From Nageia nagi (lineage: Eukaryota > Pinophyta), in assembly GCA_050084985.1 (NCBI GenBank), contig JBITNC010000001.1, positions 9,920,001 to 9,984,000 of the forward strand: DNA of 64,000 nucleotides, read 5' to 3'. Below, in pieces: positions 35,039 through 47,699 of this stretch; the stretch's first letter is position 1; every line of letters begins with the position of its first letter. The position numbers were made by a program, and so were the translations under genes. Below the pieces are notes generated by a model. The model was given only the letters and a program-made list of their open reading frames with translations, did no database searches and was not told the DNA's origin.

Positions 35039-38000
35039 CTAATGCTTGGGCAAGACAGCAACTCCTAGCTTGGTTCGTAGATATTCGAAGACGTCCTTGG
35101 ACAAGGGCTTTGTAAAAATGTCGGCTACTTGCTCTGTGGTTGGGACAAAATCTAGCTGCACTTCTCCTTGCGCCACTTTTTCTTTGAGAAAGTGATATCT
35201 GATTGCAATATGCTTTGTGCGTGAGTGCATAACGGGATTTTTGGAAATATTGATTGCACTTTTGTTATCACACTGAATTGTTATGGGCTCATTAATCTGT
35301 ATACCAAAATCGTTGAGCATCTGCTTCATCCATAGAAGCTGTGTGCAGCAAGAAGTAGCTGCTATATACTCTGCTTCTGTTGTAGATAGGGATACAGAGT
35401 CTTGCTTTTTACTGTGCCAGCCAACAAGATTATTACCCAAATAAAATGCTCCTCCGCTGGTGCTCTTCCTATCATCCACGCATCCTGCCCAGTCTGCATC
35501 TGAAAAAGCAGTAAGTGTAAAGTTCTTTCCTCTGGGATACCATAAGCCATATTCTACTGTTCCTTTGAGGTATCTGAAAATTCTCTTTACTGCAGTAACA
35601 TGGGTCTCTTTGGGATTTTCTTGAAATCGAGCAACCATACACACAGCTTGAAGAATGTCTGGTCTAGTAGCTGTCAAATATAACAAACTTCCTATCATTG
35701 ACCTGTACTGTGTTTGATCTACTGTTGGCGCTTTGTCATTCTTGCTTAATTTGCAGCCTGTTGTCATAGGAGTGCTCACAGGTTTACAGTCTTCCATAGT
35801 GAACTTCTTCAGCATCTCCTTAACATATTTGGTTTGAGAAATAAACATGCCATTCTTCAACTGATTGATTTGCAGACCAAGAAAGAATGCAAGCTCACCT
35901 ATCATGGACATTTCAAATTCTGTTTGCATGTTGTCGGCAAGATGTTTACACAGCTCATTCTTGCTTCCTCCAAAAATTATATCATCTACATAGACAACAA
36001 CGATTAGCTGATTTCCTTTTTCTGATTTAATGTATAGATTGCTATCCACTCTCCCTTTTCTAAAGCCTTGCTGCTGAAGATATGCATCAAGTCTGGAGTA
36101 CCATGCTCGGGGTGCCTGTTTCAAACCATACAGAGCCTTCTTTAGTTTGCATACCAGATTAGGATCCTCTCCCAATTGGAAACCATCTGGCTGTTCAACA
36201 TAGACTTCTTCTTCAATTTTGCCATTTAGAAAGGCTGATTTTACATCCATTTGATACACTGTAAAGTTTTTATACACTGCAAAGGCTAAAAACATGCGAA
36301 TGGCTTCTAATCTGGCCACTGGTGCAAAGGTTTCTTCAAAGTCAATCCCTTCAACTTGAGCATATCCCTTGCAAACAAGTCTAGCTTTATTTCGAACCAC
36401 TTTCCCTTCTTCATTCATTTTATTACGAAAGACCCACTTTGTGCCAATCACATTTTTGTTGGCTGGTCTGGGAACGAGTTCCCATGTTTCATTCTTTTCA
36501 ATCTGAGTGAGTTCTTCCTCCATTGCTCTCATCCAGCTTTCATCTTGGCTGGCTTCTGAGACATTCTTGGGCTCTATGCTTGACAGGAGAGAGTAGGTGT
36601 GTGAGACCCCTCTGCGAGTTTGAATGCCTGTCTGAAACTCACCGATAATTTGTTCTTGTGGATGATCCTTGTGCCATCTCTTTGGTGGAGTTTTTGAATG
36701 TTCATCTTCTTCCGCCTCATTCTCTGAATCATTATCTGGGTTACTTGGCGGATTTGAGTCTTCTGGTTTCTTTCCTCGTGATTGCTGTACGACAGGCTTA
36801 GATTTGTTTTTCTTCTGCTTATCTTCTTCAATTGGATCTTGATAATCAGGAAGATTTTCATCATCATTTCTCTTAGGAAGATTTCTTTGCTCATCAACAC
36901 GAACATCAGCACTATCAACAATTGTTTTTGTCCTTTTATTGTAGCACCTGTACGCTTTGCTCTTCGAAGAATAGCCAAGAAAGATACCTTCGTCTGATCT
37001 GTCCTCAAACTTTCCTAAGTTTTCTTCTGTTCTTTTGATGTAGCATTTACTGCCAAAGATCCTGAAATGCCTTACTGTAGCTCTTCTTCCAAACCATAAT
37101 TCATATGGTGTTTTGTCCTCATGTGGTCGCATCATACATCTATTTTGAATATGTACTGCAGTATGCACTGCTTCTCTCCAAAACTTATCAGCGACCTTGC
37201 TTTCTATCAACATGGTTCGAGCCATCTCTTGTACAGCTCTATTTTTTCTTTCAGCTACTCCATTTTGTTGTGGAGTTCTGGCTGCAGAGAATTGCCTTTT
37301 TATTCCATGTTGTATGCAAAACTCATTAAACTCATCAGAGGTGAACTCACCTCCCCTGTCTGAGCGAAGACACTTAATTTTCCTTTCCATTTGATTTTCT
37401 ACTTGGTTTTTAAAAGCTTTGAACATTCCAAAAGCTTCAGATTTATGTTTCAAGAATTGCACCCAAGTCATTCTTGAATAATCATCAATGAATAGAATAA
37501 AATACTTATCTCCATTGAAGCTTTGTGTTCTCATTGGTCCACATAAGTCGGTGTGAATAATCTCCAATGGTTTGCTTGTGTGATACTCTTTTACTTTGAA
37601 CTTTGTCCGTGTTTGTTTTCCCTTTTGGCATGAATCACAGATATCATTTACTGGTGTGCTGATACGGGGCATATCTCTTACCGCTCTTTTGGAGCAAACA
37701 TTCATCAAGTTTTTAAAACAGATGTGTCCCAATCTCTTATGCCATAACCAATCATCACTCTCTTTGCCTAATAGACATGATCCTTCTGATACATCTGATA
37801 AGGTGTATAGATTTCCGCTGGTTCTTGTACCGACTGCTATCAGTCTACCACTGTTTTCCCTTCGGATCTCACAACCATGGCTTTTGAAAATTACATCATG
37901 TCCTTTATCACATATTTGACTGACGCTTAACAAGTTGTGCCTCAGTCCCACAACAAACAGTACTTCTTCGGATCTGATGTTACCGTCATGTATTTTGACA

Positions 38001-40114
38001 GACCCTTTGCCGATAATTTGTGCGCCATCATTATTTCCAAATCTAACTGACCCACCTTCATATTCTTGTAGTTTTTGGAATTTCTTTTTGTCACCTGTCA
38101 TGTGACTTGAGCATCCGCTGTCTAATATCCATGGTGAAGGTTTGTCTTGAGCTTTCAATGCAGTTTGAACAATTAAAGACTCTTTGTCCCTTTTGAGTTT
38201 CCCCTTTTCTTTCCAGACTTGTTTTACTTTTGTTTCAGCTCCTTGTTTCTTATTACACTTTTCTTCTTTCTGTGGAAGACTGCGCTGAAACTGTTTATTC
38301 TGTCTTACGGAAGGAAGTTGTCTCCATGGGAAGAATCTCATGCCATGATTAACTCTGCAAAATCTGGCAATGTGTCCATATTTACGACAGTTGTAACACT
38401 TAACAGGATACTCCATTAATGGACCGAATGCATTCCTCGTAACAAAGGTTCTTGGTTTGATATTGTATTTACATTCAGAAATTTTGTGCCCATATGCATT
38501 GCATTTGAAACAGTATCCATTGAAGGAATGGATGTAACTATTACGTTGCTGAGTTTTTCTTTGTCCTGCATAGGGTCTTCTTCTGGACTGCACTTGAGTG
38601 AAGCCATCATTCTTCAGTTCTGGGCTACCTTCCCTTTTCTTGGCTTCTTTTGTGTTTTCCTCTTTTATGTTACTGGAAGATTGTCCTTGTTCATATCCCA
38701 GACCAGATTTATCCGAAAACATTCTTTGACTGTTGATGATTTCGCTAAGTTTGGTCGACCTTCCTTCTAGATATTCAAAGGAACTGATTTTCTTGGTTAC
38801 TTCCTCTAGTTGTGCACGTAGCCCAGTTATTTCTTCTTCGAGCTTACTACAATTCTTAACTTTCTCGAGAAGCTGTTCCTCCAAACTCTCATTTATCCTC
38901 TTGGATTCTTCGACTTCTATTTTTAGGTTTTCTACAGTAGTACTTGCATCATCACACCTTTTTGAGAGTATCTTATTTTTCTTCACTTCTTTATTCAATT
39001 CATTCAATGCTGTCATTAGTTCTTCTTCAATATCAATCTCAACTTCACAGTCATCTTCTTCATCTGTCTCTTCCTTCTTATGTTTTTGGTCATTTTGATT
39101 ATTTACATTCAGTTTTTCTTCAAACGCCATAAATAATGACTCATTATATTCCTTTTCTGATTCGTTACTGGAATCATCATTAGTGGAGCCTTCATTTCTA
39201 GATAAGAGGCTCTGTCTATTTGACTTTCTATTTCGAGCCTGAGATTTCATCTTGCGATTTTTCTCAAAATACGATTCTTGATCATCTTTATCAGTTTTTC
39301 TATATGGACATTTTGAGATAAAGTGACCAATACCACCACAATTAAAACATTTAAAAGGCAGCTTGCCTTTATACTTACCTTTTCCCCTTTTTAGCTTTCT
39401 AATGAAGTTTGCTTCTGCTTCATCCGATTGTTCCTCATCGTCAGAATCTTCTCTGGCGTTGTTACTGCTACTGGTCTTAAACGCTGCTTCCTTTTCTGAA
39501 TGTTTTGTTTTTCCAATCCTCATTTCATAAGCAGTTAGCGATCCATGCAATTCATCCATGCTAAAAGTTTTCAAATCTTTTGCTTCTTCAATAGCAGACA
39601 CTTTTGAATCAAAACGAGAAGTGAGAGATCGCAGTACCTTTTTCACGATGACATGATCTTCAATCTCTTCTCCAAGGCCTCTGATCGCATTAGTAATTTC
39701 ATTTACTCTTAGCATGTAGGCTTCAATGGTTTCATCTTCATTCATCTTTAGACCTTCGAATTGAGCTCTATGTGTTTGGAGTTTTGCTTCCTTGACTTTG
39801 TCATCTCCCTCGTGAATGCTTTTCAATTTACTCCATATTTCTTTAGCGGACTTGCATGCCATAACTTTTACCAGTTCGCTGTCCACAAGACCACACATTA
39901 GAGCGTTTCGTGCTTTGGCATCATATTCAAATGCCTTTCTTTCTGCTTCATCTGATGGACCAGTAGGAGGAGGAGTGTAACCCCTTTTAACGGCATCCCA
40001 AGTACCAAAACCCAATGCACTGAGATAAGTCTTCATCCGAATTTTCCAGAACCCATAATTGGTTCCATCAAAGAGTGGTGCCTTGTTAGATGAGAAACCT
40101 TCTCCGCTTGCCAT
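35039..40114 (-). CDS. Copia-E gag-pol polyprotein, intact (1,691 aa)
   Basis: Single ORF, ATG at 40114, 51 bases after the primer site. Gag: N-terminal DUF4219/UBN2 region (residues 1-210), CCHC knuckle 256-269 ([14 protein letters not shown]), an acidic coiled coil (350-460), then two further knuckles, 535-548 ([14 protein letters not shown]) and 573-586 ([14 protein letters not shown]). Protease DSG at 665-667. Integrase zinc HHCC H792, H797, C826, C829; catalytic D856, D919, E955 with exact D35E spacing. RT 1205-1450 with YVDD at 1375-1378. RNase H with D1539, E1580, D1616, ending in ADIFTKPLS. No stop, shift or lost catalytic residue. The product would be cut by its own protease into particle, integrase and RT/RNase H. 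Confidence 0.97.
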   Translation of the reverse strand: MASGEGFSSNKAPLFDGTNYGFWKIRMKTYLSALGFGTWDAVKRGYTPPPTGPSDEAERKAFEYDAKARNALMCGLVDSELVKVMACKSAKEIWSKLKSIHEGDDKVKEAKLQTHRAQFEGLKMNEDETIEAYMLRVNEITNAIRGLGEEIEDHVIVKKVLRSLTSRFDSKVSAIEEAKDLKTFSMDELHGSLTAYEMRIGKTKHSEKEAAFKTSSSNNAREDSDDEEQSDEAEANFIRKLKRGKGKYKGKLPFKCFNCGGIGHFISKCPYRKTDKDDQESYFEKNRKMKSQARNRKSNRQSLLSRNEGSTNDDSSNESEKEYNESLFMAFEEKLNVNNQNDQKHKKEETDEEDDCEVEIDIEEELMTALNELNKEVKKNKILSKRCDDASTTVENLKIEVEESKRINESLEEQLLEKVKNCSKLEEEITGLRAQLEEVTKKISSFEYLEGRSTKLSEIINSQRMFSDKSGLGYEQGQSSSNIKEENTKEAKKREGSPELKNDGFTQVQSRRRPYAGQRKTQQRNSYIHSFNGYCFKCNAYGHKISECKYNIKPRTFVTRNAFGPLMEYPVKCYNCRKYGHIARFCRVNHGMRFFPWRQLPSVRQNKQFQRSLPQKEEKCNKKQGAETKVKQVWKEKGKLKRDKESLIVQTALKAQDKPSPWILDSGCSSHMTGDKKKFQKLQEYEGGSVRFGNNDGAQIIGKGSVKIHDGNIRSEEVLFVVGLRHNLLSVSQICDKGHDVIFKSHGCEIRRENSGRLIAVGTRTSGNLYTLSDVSEGSCLLGKESDDWLWHKRLGHICFKNLMNVCSKRAVRDMPRISTPVNDICDSCQKGKQTRTKFKVKEYHTSKPLEIIHTDLCGPMRTQSFNGDKYFILFIDDYSRMTWVQFLKHKSEAFGMFKAFKNQVENQMERKIKCLRSDRGGEFTSDEFNEFCIQHGIKRQFSAARTPQQNGVAERKNRAVQEMARTMLIESKVADKFWREAVHTAVHIQNRCMMRPHEDKTPYELWFGRRATVRHFRIFGSKCYIKRTEENLGKFEDRSDEGIFLGYSSKSKAYRCYNKRTKTIVDSADVRVDEQRNLPKRNDDENLPDYQDPIEEDKQKKNKSKPVVQQSRGKKPEDSNPPSNPDNDSENEAEEDEHSKTPPKRWHKDHPQEQIIGEFQTGIQTRRGVSHTYSLLSSIEPKNVSEASQDESWMRAMEEELTQIEKNETWELVPRPANKNVIGTKWVFRNKMNEEGKVVRNKARLVCKGYAQVEGIDFEETFAPVARLEAIRMFLAFAVYKNFTVYQMDVKSAFLNGKIEEEVYVEQPDGFQLGEDPNLVCKLKKALYGLKQAPRAWYSRLDAYLQQQGFRKGRVDSNLYIKSEKGNQLIVVVYVDDIIFGGSKNELCKHLADNMQTEFEMSMIGELAFFLGLQINQLKNGMFISQTKYVKEMLKKFTMEDCKPVSTPMTTGCKLSKNDKAPTVDQTQYRSMIGSLLYLTATRPDILQAVCMVARFQENPKETHVTAVKRIFRYLKGTVEYGLWYPRGKNFTLTAFSDADWAGCVDDRKSTSGGAFYLGNNLVGWHSKKQDSVSLSTTEAEYIAATSCCTQLLWMKQMLNDFGIQINEPITIQCDNKSAINISKNPVMHSRTKHIAIRYHFLKEKVAQGEVQLDFVPTTEQVADIFTKPLSKDVFEYLRTKLGVAVLPKH

Positions 40115-40164
40115 AGTGTCACTGTTCGGATCTCCTTAGCTGTTATAGCTTACTTAGGAACCTG

Positions 40165-40176
40165 GCTCTGATACCA
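40165..40176 (-). other. Primer-binding site of Copia-E
   Basis: TGGTATCAGAGC on the minus strand (followed by CAGG), complementary to initiator Met-tRNA, two bases inside the LTR edge at 40,179. Confidence 0.95.
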
Positions 40177-40178
40177 AT

Positions 40179-42125
40179 TGTTGTTCTTCGAGTGACACTG
40201 AGAGGGGGGGGTGAATCAGTGTATATAAAAATTATCACTATCCAATCTTCTTTAATAATGATAGATTAAAAGCTAGAGAAAATGAGCAAGCACACCAGTA
40301 CATCACACAACACCAGATGTAACGAGGTTCACCAGTTTGGCTACATCCCCGAAAATGACTGCTTGGACACCAATCCAAATCCAGCCATTAAAGAAAGCTT
40401 ACAGATTCACAGCACCAACTGTGAAGGGTAGCACCAACTACCACTTTGAGAATAGCAGCACCTACTGCTTGGAGCACCAACTCCAGCTCTCAAATCCACT
40501 CCAGCTCTCAAATCCACAGCACCAACTGTGAAGGGTAGCACCAACTACCACTTTTAGAATTAGCAGCACCGACTGCTTGGAGCACCAACTCCAGCTATCA
40601 AGCACCAACTTGATAGAACATTCAAATGGAGAAAAGATTCTGTTCTAGAAGACCCTCAATGGTCTAGCTCTAATGCTCACTTCATACACTTCGGATATTT
40701 CACTTTACACACAGCACTTGCTTTCACTCACTTCTCTGCTCACCACATTCATGCGATTACCTGTGTTTTTATACTTTACTTTTCGCACTTCTCTTCACAC
40801 ACTCTGCACACACTTCGCACACACTTCACTTCCTTTTTTTTTTTTACTACACCGAGAAACCAACCCTTATATCTGCATGTCCCATTACCTGCTTCACTTC
40901 TCCTTGAGCTGTGAAACCGCAACTACCACTTTTCTTGAGCTGTGCACTCATAACTTCCTTTCTCCTCGAGCTGTGCAATCATAACTTGCATTGTCCTCCA
41001 GCTGTGCAATCTCAGCTACTTCTCTCCTCGAGCTGTGCACTCATTACTTGCATTATTCTCAAGCTGTGCAATCTCAGCTACTTCTCTCCTCGAGCTGTGC
41101 ACTCATAACTTCTTGCCATTTCCACACTGTTCACACTGCAACTCTCTGCTCCTTTTCTTACATCCATTTTTCACATTATTCCTATACTTAACCGTTACAC
41201 ATCAAGAACACTCCTAGAAACTGTTCCTGTCATTATACGTTATCAACAGAATCCTTGTTTGTAACTGACGAATGCCTTTATTTCTCAGACAGAGTTGTTT
41301 TGACAAGTATACCTCTTTCTTCATGAATTTCAGCTAATTCCGGATTCTTTTATTCTTCACTATGGTGTTTCTTACGATTCCGGACCCTTTGTCTTCTTCA
41401 TGATAGCTTTTCTGATAATTCCGGACTCTTTTCCTCGCTTACCGGATGTTTGCTATATATATTGTGATGTCATCATTCCCTGGACTCCGGAAATAGAATA
41501 AAACGCTTTCCTCATGATGTCATCATTTCCGGACCTTTACCTCCAGACGTTTGTTTCCGGATCTTTACCTCCGGATGTTTGTTTCTGGATTTTTACCTTG
41601 GGTCGTTTGTCTCCGGACTTTTGAACTCTGCATAATGATGTCATCACTTCCTGACTCCGGAAATAGAGTATCACTCTTTCCTCATGATGTCATCATCTCC
41701 GGACACTTGTTTCCGGACCTTCGCCTATGGTCATTTATCTCCGGACTTTGAATTCCTTTACCATGATGTCATCCTCTTCGGACACTTGTCTCCGGACTTT
41801 TGTCTCCGAACTTTTAAATCTCTCTTTGCCGATCTCATTTCTGCATTCCGGAATGCTTTGTTCGCTGACTCTGGCTCTTTGATTATTCTTTGCTGACCTC
41901 ATCACTTCTGGACTCCGGTTTTGAGTGAAAGCCCGAAATTGCTGACGTCATTTCTTCCGGAACTCGGTCAACCAATCACACTTCTCTTCCGGAACACAGT
42001 TAGACCTCCGGAACCCGACCAAACAGTCTCGCTTCACTTCCGGAACTTAGTTAATCCTCCGGAACCCGATCCATATCTTGTTGACAACAATTACAATCAC
42101 ACTTCTCAATCACACATACTCAACA
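40179..42125 (-). repeat. 5' LTR (promoter LTR) of Copia-E
   Basis: Identical to the 3' LTR except one extra T near 40,845. TATA box TATAAAAA on the element strand at 40766-40773, about 1,350 bases from the U3 start. U3 holds the TCCGGA/TGATGTCA array (41,335-42,060), including 41886-41961, the segment that matches the TR-GAG LTR, and TGACGTCA at 41943-41950. The GGCTA duplication follows at 42126. Confidence 0.97.
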
Positions 42126-42130
42126 GGCTA

Positions 42131-42700
42131 CAAAATAAATTATGAGATATGTTAAAGGTACCATTAATTTCTCTCTCCATTATTCTTATGTGGAGAAGAT
42201 AGAACTTGTTGGTTTCAAAGATAGTGATTGGGACAGCAATCTAGATGACAAGTAATCCACTTCAAGAAAATGTTTCTCACTTGGTTCAAGTCTAATTAAT
42301 TGATCTCCAACAAATAATCTATAGTAGCACTTTCCTCTTGTGAAGTAGAGTATATTGCTCTCATAGCAGCTAACGCTCAAGCATTCTAGTTGAGGAAGTT
42401 GCTTGAAGATATTAGTGAGAAACAAAATGGAATAACTATTCTTTATTATGATAATCATAGTGTCATTCAATTAGCACACAATCCCTTCAACTAGAGCAGG
42501 TCAAATCACTTTTAATTGAAGTATCATTTCATCCATGACATGGTGGAGAAGAAACAAATTGAGATTCAATATTGTAATACCAAGATCAATATGGTTGATA
42601 TCTTCACAAAATGTGTTGTAAAGGCTTAGTATATGATGCTCAAAGACTCCATGGTAAGCCCTCTTTGCATCAAGGGGGATAATTTTAAAAACTTAACACA
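42131..42700 (+). pseudogene. Copia-C RNase H and 3' tail (right piece)
   Basis: Continues Copia-C across the Copia-E insertion: HMKATK(stop)IMRYVKGTINF, then VGFKDSDWDSNLDDK with the RNase H Asp, then a broken tail. A polypurine tract AAGGGGGA at 42,671-42,679 marks the end of the interior. Several stops and shifts. Confidence 0.85.
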
Positions 42701-43097
42701 TGTCTTGATATAATTTTCATGTCTTTTGAGTTTGCTAACCAATCAGTACCTTTCATACTGGCTAGCCAATTGGTCCTTTACCAACTGGCCCCTAAACGTA
42801 ACAATCAATCCTTAGCCAACTAGTTAAAGCTATTCAAGTAGTATATAGCCTATCGATTAGGCCCAAATTTGAAGTGCCTCATAAATTCCCATTCTTGAAA
42901 CATTTTTTGGATTTCTTGTGCATTTTTCTTTTGTCTTCTAGCTCACCCTAGAGTTTTCAACATGTGTAAATGTTCTTGGCATCAGTTACTAGGTTAGAAT
43001 ACTTGTAACTTAGTTTAGTTTGCTTAATGCAAGCATTGTATTACAGTAGTCTCTAATTTCCTATAACTCTCACCATTGAAGGGTGAATGAAGCTTCA
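42701..43097 (+). repeat. 3' LTR of Copia-C (probable, ~397 bp)
   Basis: Starts at TGTCTTGATA shortly after the polypurine tract and ends about AGCTTCA at 43097. CTAGCCAA..GG words and the CTTCA end recall the Copia-1 LTR (1908-2300) in opposite orientation. Boundaries are inferred; the 5' LTR is outside the window. Confidence 0.55.
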
Positions 43098-45105
43098 TTA
43101 TTGAAATTCATATATTATAATCTAGTTTTACATTAATTAAGCTTTTCCTATTCAGTTCCATTTACTGTTATTGTATCTTATTTGCAATTTTGTTTCTTTG
43201 AATTCTCTTGAATTCATCAAAATCAATAAAATAATTTTACCCTTTACTTTAATCACCATCCATATAAAGTAAAAATCAATGAAAATAATTAAGTAAATAC
43301 CCAATGGGAAATATAAAAGTACATTCATCATTTTTTTATTATGTCTAACTAAATTTGATGTACTAAAAATATTATTAAGAACCAAGAATAAACTCATAGT
43401 GCTATAAAATAATAAAGTAACAAATTGATTTAGTATTAATGTAAAGACTTATTTACATACTTATGCTTGATATATGAATTCATTCCAAAGTAAGATTAGA
43501 CAAACTTAGTTTATTATCAATGAAATTTTTGTTAATTCAAAAATGAGGTATTATTGTAATTCATAAAGCTGATTATAACATAGAGGGAGAATAAGTTTGT
43601 ATGTAGGATTAGATGTGATATGTCCTCACAACCTTATGTTGGGTGATTTATTGCTATTTCTAATATGTAGGATTTTAATATTGGGCTCTACTTGTAGCTT
43701 CCTACATCTCCATTCCAAGACTCAAACTAATGATTAAAAATAATTACTCACTAAATTTTTAAATGCCATTGTGAAAGAGCGATAGAAGAGGAATCAAGAA
43801 CATTGTATCATAAGGTAAATAAATATACGATTTAGACTCTTCTTGTCTTTTTTTCAAAGCTTCTCAACAAATGAGATGGCCATATGAACTATTGATCAGC
43901 TAAAACTGTCCAAAAAAATTAAATACTTAATTCAAGTCCAATTGTGAATGGGTCAAAATTCTTGCATCTGAATCACTCGCAACATTTATAAGCAACTCTA
44001 AGAATCTTGATACATTCCACCTTATTTTCCTATTATATGTATTGATAAGATTGACAACATAGGGTTTAGGGATTGTCCTTTATGTGACAATGATGCAACA
44101 TGATGTCTATACTTGAAAGGAAAACATAAAGATTAATAGAGGCATGAAATCATAAGTCCTTTAGACCTTATGATTATCTAAGTGAGGTGAAACCCCAACT
44201 CAAAAGGGTTGTAAGTATCCTTGTCCATAATGAAGAGGATAGTAGAGAAGATCATAATGCCTATGATGCAAGTATGATTTAGACACATGGGCTAGAGATA
44301 AATGCTTATACAAGACAATTAGGCAATGTTAAATGATAATAGTATGATAAAGATTTGATAAAGACTATGAATGTTTAAATATCTAGTCAAATGATCAAAT
44401 ATGATAATAATGATAATGAATTTAATGCTAGAAAAAATATATCTAAATGCTAAGATGGTAATGAGATAATAAAGATCTTTAAAACCCTAGGGTTTTGACC
44501 TTAAAGGTCAAACCCTAGTTTGAAACCTTAAATATAAAATTAGCCTAAATATGCCTATATGACACACACTCTATAATTTAATTGGGGATACAAGTCTTCA
44601 ATTGAAAGTGATTAATGCTTCAAATCTATAAATACCCATGAAATTCACCATTAATAACATAAGCAAACTCAAATGACCAAAATATACCTCAATCCATGTA
44701 ACATGGAGAAGTGTTCCCAAGGTGTGAAGAGGTGATCTCAAGACTTGATGTGGTCCTTAACAAATTGATGTCATAGGTACAAATGCATGTAGTAAATTAT
44801 AAAAGTCATAGAGCTCATGAAAAGTATGCAAATGTAAGAAGAGTCTCAAAATGTGAGCCCAGATTGAATTTTATAAACATTAGATAGGATCGTATGGACC
44901 ACTATGTAACCTGTAGTATCATCCAAGCAATTGGAAATTCATCTAGGCGATTGGAAACAATGTGTTAGAAATAACTTAAAGGTTGAAATAGTGTCAATCA
45001 TACAAACACATGTTAGCTAAACATGATAGTATAATGCATGATAAATGCCATAAATATCAATATAACCTTCTCAGCATTACAAAATGTATTTTTAGGGTGT
45101 TTACA
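43098..45105 (-). repeat. Probable 3' LTR of Tat-F
   Basis: No gene is seen in these 2 kb of AT-rich DNA. The right edge is supported: on the minus strand a purine-rich AAAAGGGGTAAC is followed by TGTAAACACCC, the look of a polypurine tract next to an LTR start (45,105 and 45,109-45,120). The left edge is not determined; 43,098 is only where the Copia-C LTR seems to end. It contains a 16-bp perfect palindrome AAAACCCTAGGGTTTT at 44481-44496. Confidence 0.4.
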
Positions 45106-47600
45106 GTTACCCCTTTTAGTGTTGAGCTTCAAACCTAGAAAATCTAAGTACAAAAATATGTTAAATAGTAAGTTGATAATTGATAATGATAAATAATAGA
45201 AAAATGATCAAGATGAGAGCTGGTTTTGGCACATGATAAGCTATATAAGATCATCCTAATCATGCAAACCTAGTATGGTTTTGGTGCATGAGAGGCTGTA
45301 TAAGATGAAATCGAGCATCATGAGAATCCAACAAAATTTGGTTTTAGCACATGATAGGCTATATAAGATAAGATCGGATCTCATGATAATAACCTATGAA
45401 GAAATTTGATAAGTGGACGAAATAGCCATTAGAAAAACTTGCATAAAAATTTAATTTAATCTAATCTAAGCTAAGTATAGAAAGGGAAATGATCTTAACT
45501 TTGCCTGAACAGTCAAAGGGAATGATATCTGCTTTGCCCAGTAGTTGAAAGGTGTCTCACTTAACTTTTCCCTAGTAGTCAAAGGGTGATAATCATAGGC
45601 TTGTAGACCTAACAAAAGTATGACTATAGCACATAAGCATATGATGCTTGCATAAAAATGACCAAATGATAATAATTTTTTCTTTTCCCAATAGTTGAAA
45701 GGAAATGATTGTAGACATATAGAACTACCAAGCGTAGAACCATAGCTGGTAGGCATATGATGCTTGTATAAAAATTACAAATTTGAACATGATGATGTCT
45801 AAGGATGTTGATCTCCAATCAATAATATCAAGCTCAAATGATAATGTTGAACATGATGATGTCTGAATATGTTTATTACCAATCCATCATGTTGATATGA
45901 TAATCATGCAAAGAACACTCACGATGCAAGAAAGGTTGACTATGCATTTGAGCTACCACTGATGAAGTAAATGATGTACTTGCTAAAATTATGAAAATTT
46001 GATCAATTTGAAAATCATGTGTGAAGCTCCCCCCTTAAAAATGAGAAGCTATGATGGATGATAAGACAATATACCTAAACATTTGATTGAATAGATCAAA
46101 AAATGATGATCACAATTGAAGGTGTACAAAGTGATACTAAGACTAAGAAAATAGTCTAGGAGACTACAAGTCATTTAGATAACTATGGTTGATCAAATCA
46201 TTTGAGCAATTTAGAGTTATCTGGATGAACCAATTAGGGAAAAAAAGAAAAATACAAAGTAAAAATACAAATTTGACTTTTCATTTTAACTATGATTGTT
46301 ACTATTTACTATTATTCTAAAATCAACTGAGCATTGTTTGAGCTAAATGAGATAATTAATAGTTAACATTTGGACCAAAGTAAAGATGTGGATGGAAAAT
46401 GATAGGTGTAAACCTAAAAAACCATGAGATGGCTGCATTAGGACCAAGGGGAGGATGACTCGATGATGAGATGCATGCCAAGAAGGTTGGCAATCACAAC
46501 TTGCTTTATATCTTTTGCTTTTACCTTTTAAGAATTATTTGAACAATACTTGAGTGTATACTAGTAATGTAAGCTAAAATATGCTTATTTTTTTAGACTA
46601 GTTTAACAATGGTTTAGGTGTAAGACTAAACTATGGATTATATACAAATTAAACCTAGGAACATGACCATGTCACAACATACTTTTATTTATGCCTTTTA
46701 TTTTGACTGGTTTTATTTATTTACTAGTTTTAAATAATGACTTTGGTTAATGATAAAACCTAAGGATAATGGAATAGAAGGTACCCTTGTTAAAACCTTA
46801 TGGCTGATATAGTTTTCATTTTTGTTGTGAAGTTTTGACTACCATTGTGTTGCTTTCATTTATACAATTTAAAATAGTAATTAGGACCCACTGTGTAGTA
46901 ACAATGTTATAGGAATCTAATGTGTTGTAGGACTAGTAAGGTAACCAAAACCAAACACTAATAGGAGAATATTGCAAGGGTTTATTCCCAAACAATAAAG
47001 AAACACTAGAATAGGTATACCATGGGTATGAATTAAAAACCACTAAAATAAACTCAAATGGCACCTGTACCCTACATAATTAATGAAACCCTCATTCATC
47101 ATTTTTTTTTGTAAACATGTTGAACATGGTACTCGCAATTACAACATTTTAACATAGAATTATGTAATGTTGTCATTTTGATAACATGGATAGATGCTTT
47201 AATTTTAGGAGACATATACTATTGTTTATACATGTAGAATGCTATATTTTGTAAAACTTTAAATTTTTTCATACTGATAGGGTAATTTTTTTCAAAATTA
47301 AGACTCTGCTAATCATCTAGCAATTGGATGATCTAATTTGGGGGTCATCTAGTTGAAGGATGATCACACAAATCATCCAAATGACTTGACCAATCACCCA
47401 TAAGCAAGATGATTTTAACTTAGATGAAACTAATCAAAAATGCAAAAATGCAAACCTAGATGAGAATGCAAATAAACATACACCCTAGGGATACGTAGGA
47501 TTGATATAGACATAAAGACCACTAAATTAGAATTAGATAATGCAAACTAATTGATAAACACTAATAAACCTCAAATTTTATGCTAGATGAAACTCAAGCA
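45106..47600. other. Non-coding Tat-F interior with tandem repeats
   Basis: AT-rich, no convincing ORF. At 45,225-45,380 three diverged ~65-bp units share TGGTTTTGGCACATGATA and GCTATATAAGAT. At 45,460-45,900 longer diverged units share CCCAGTAGTTGAAAGG and GGCATATGATGCTTG(T/C)ATAAAAAT. In the remainder (45,900-47,600) I see only AT-rich sequence. Confidence 0.55.
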
Positions 47601-47699
47601 TAAGTTTTGACCACTTTGGATGGAGGTGCAAGCGATGTTGACCTAGGTAGATTGGGATTGGATTGAGGTAGTGGGGCAAGTAAGAGCAGCCCAAATTCT

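Larger units (their letters stand above)
32885..42125 (-). mobile_element. Copia-E: complete, very young copia element (Sirevirus-like)
   Basis: A 9,241-bp element with LTRs 32885-34830 (1,946 bp) and 40179-42125 (1,947 bp). The only difference I find is 11 versus 12 T in one poly-T run. A perfect 5-bp target duplication GGCTA stands at 32880-32884 and 42126-42130; removing the element and one GGCTA restores the Copia-C frame. It has a correct primer site, several polypurine tracts, and a single 1,691-codon gag-pol ORF with all catalytic motifs. It is structurally autonomous and either recently active or still competent. Sirevirus affinity is suggested by the long gag with coiled coil, the multiplied polypurine tracts and the CCGGA-type palindromes in the LTR. 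Confidence 0.97.

Noticed and set aside
36574-37008. A 144-codon ORF and many others overlapping Copia-E gag-pol
   Set aside because: Out-of-frame shadows of the intact 1,691-codon polyprotein.
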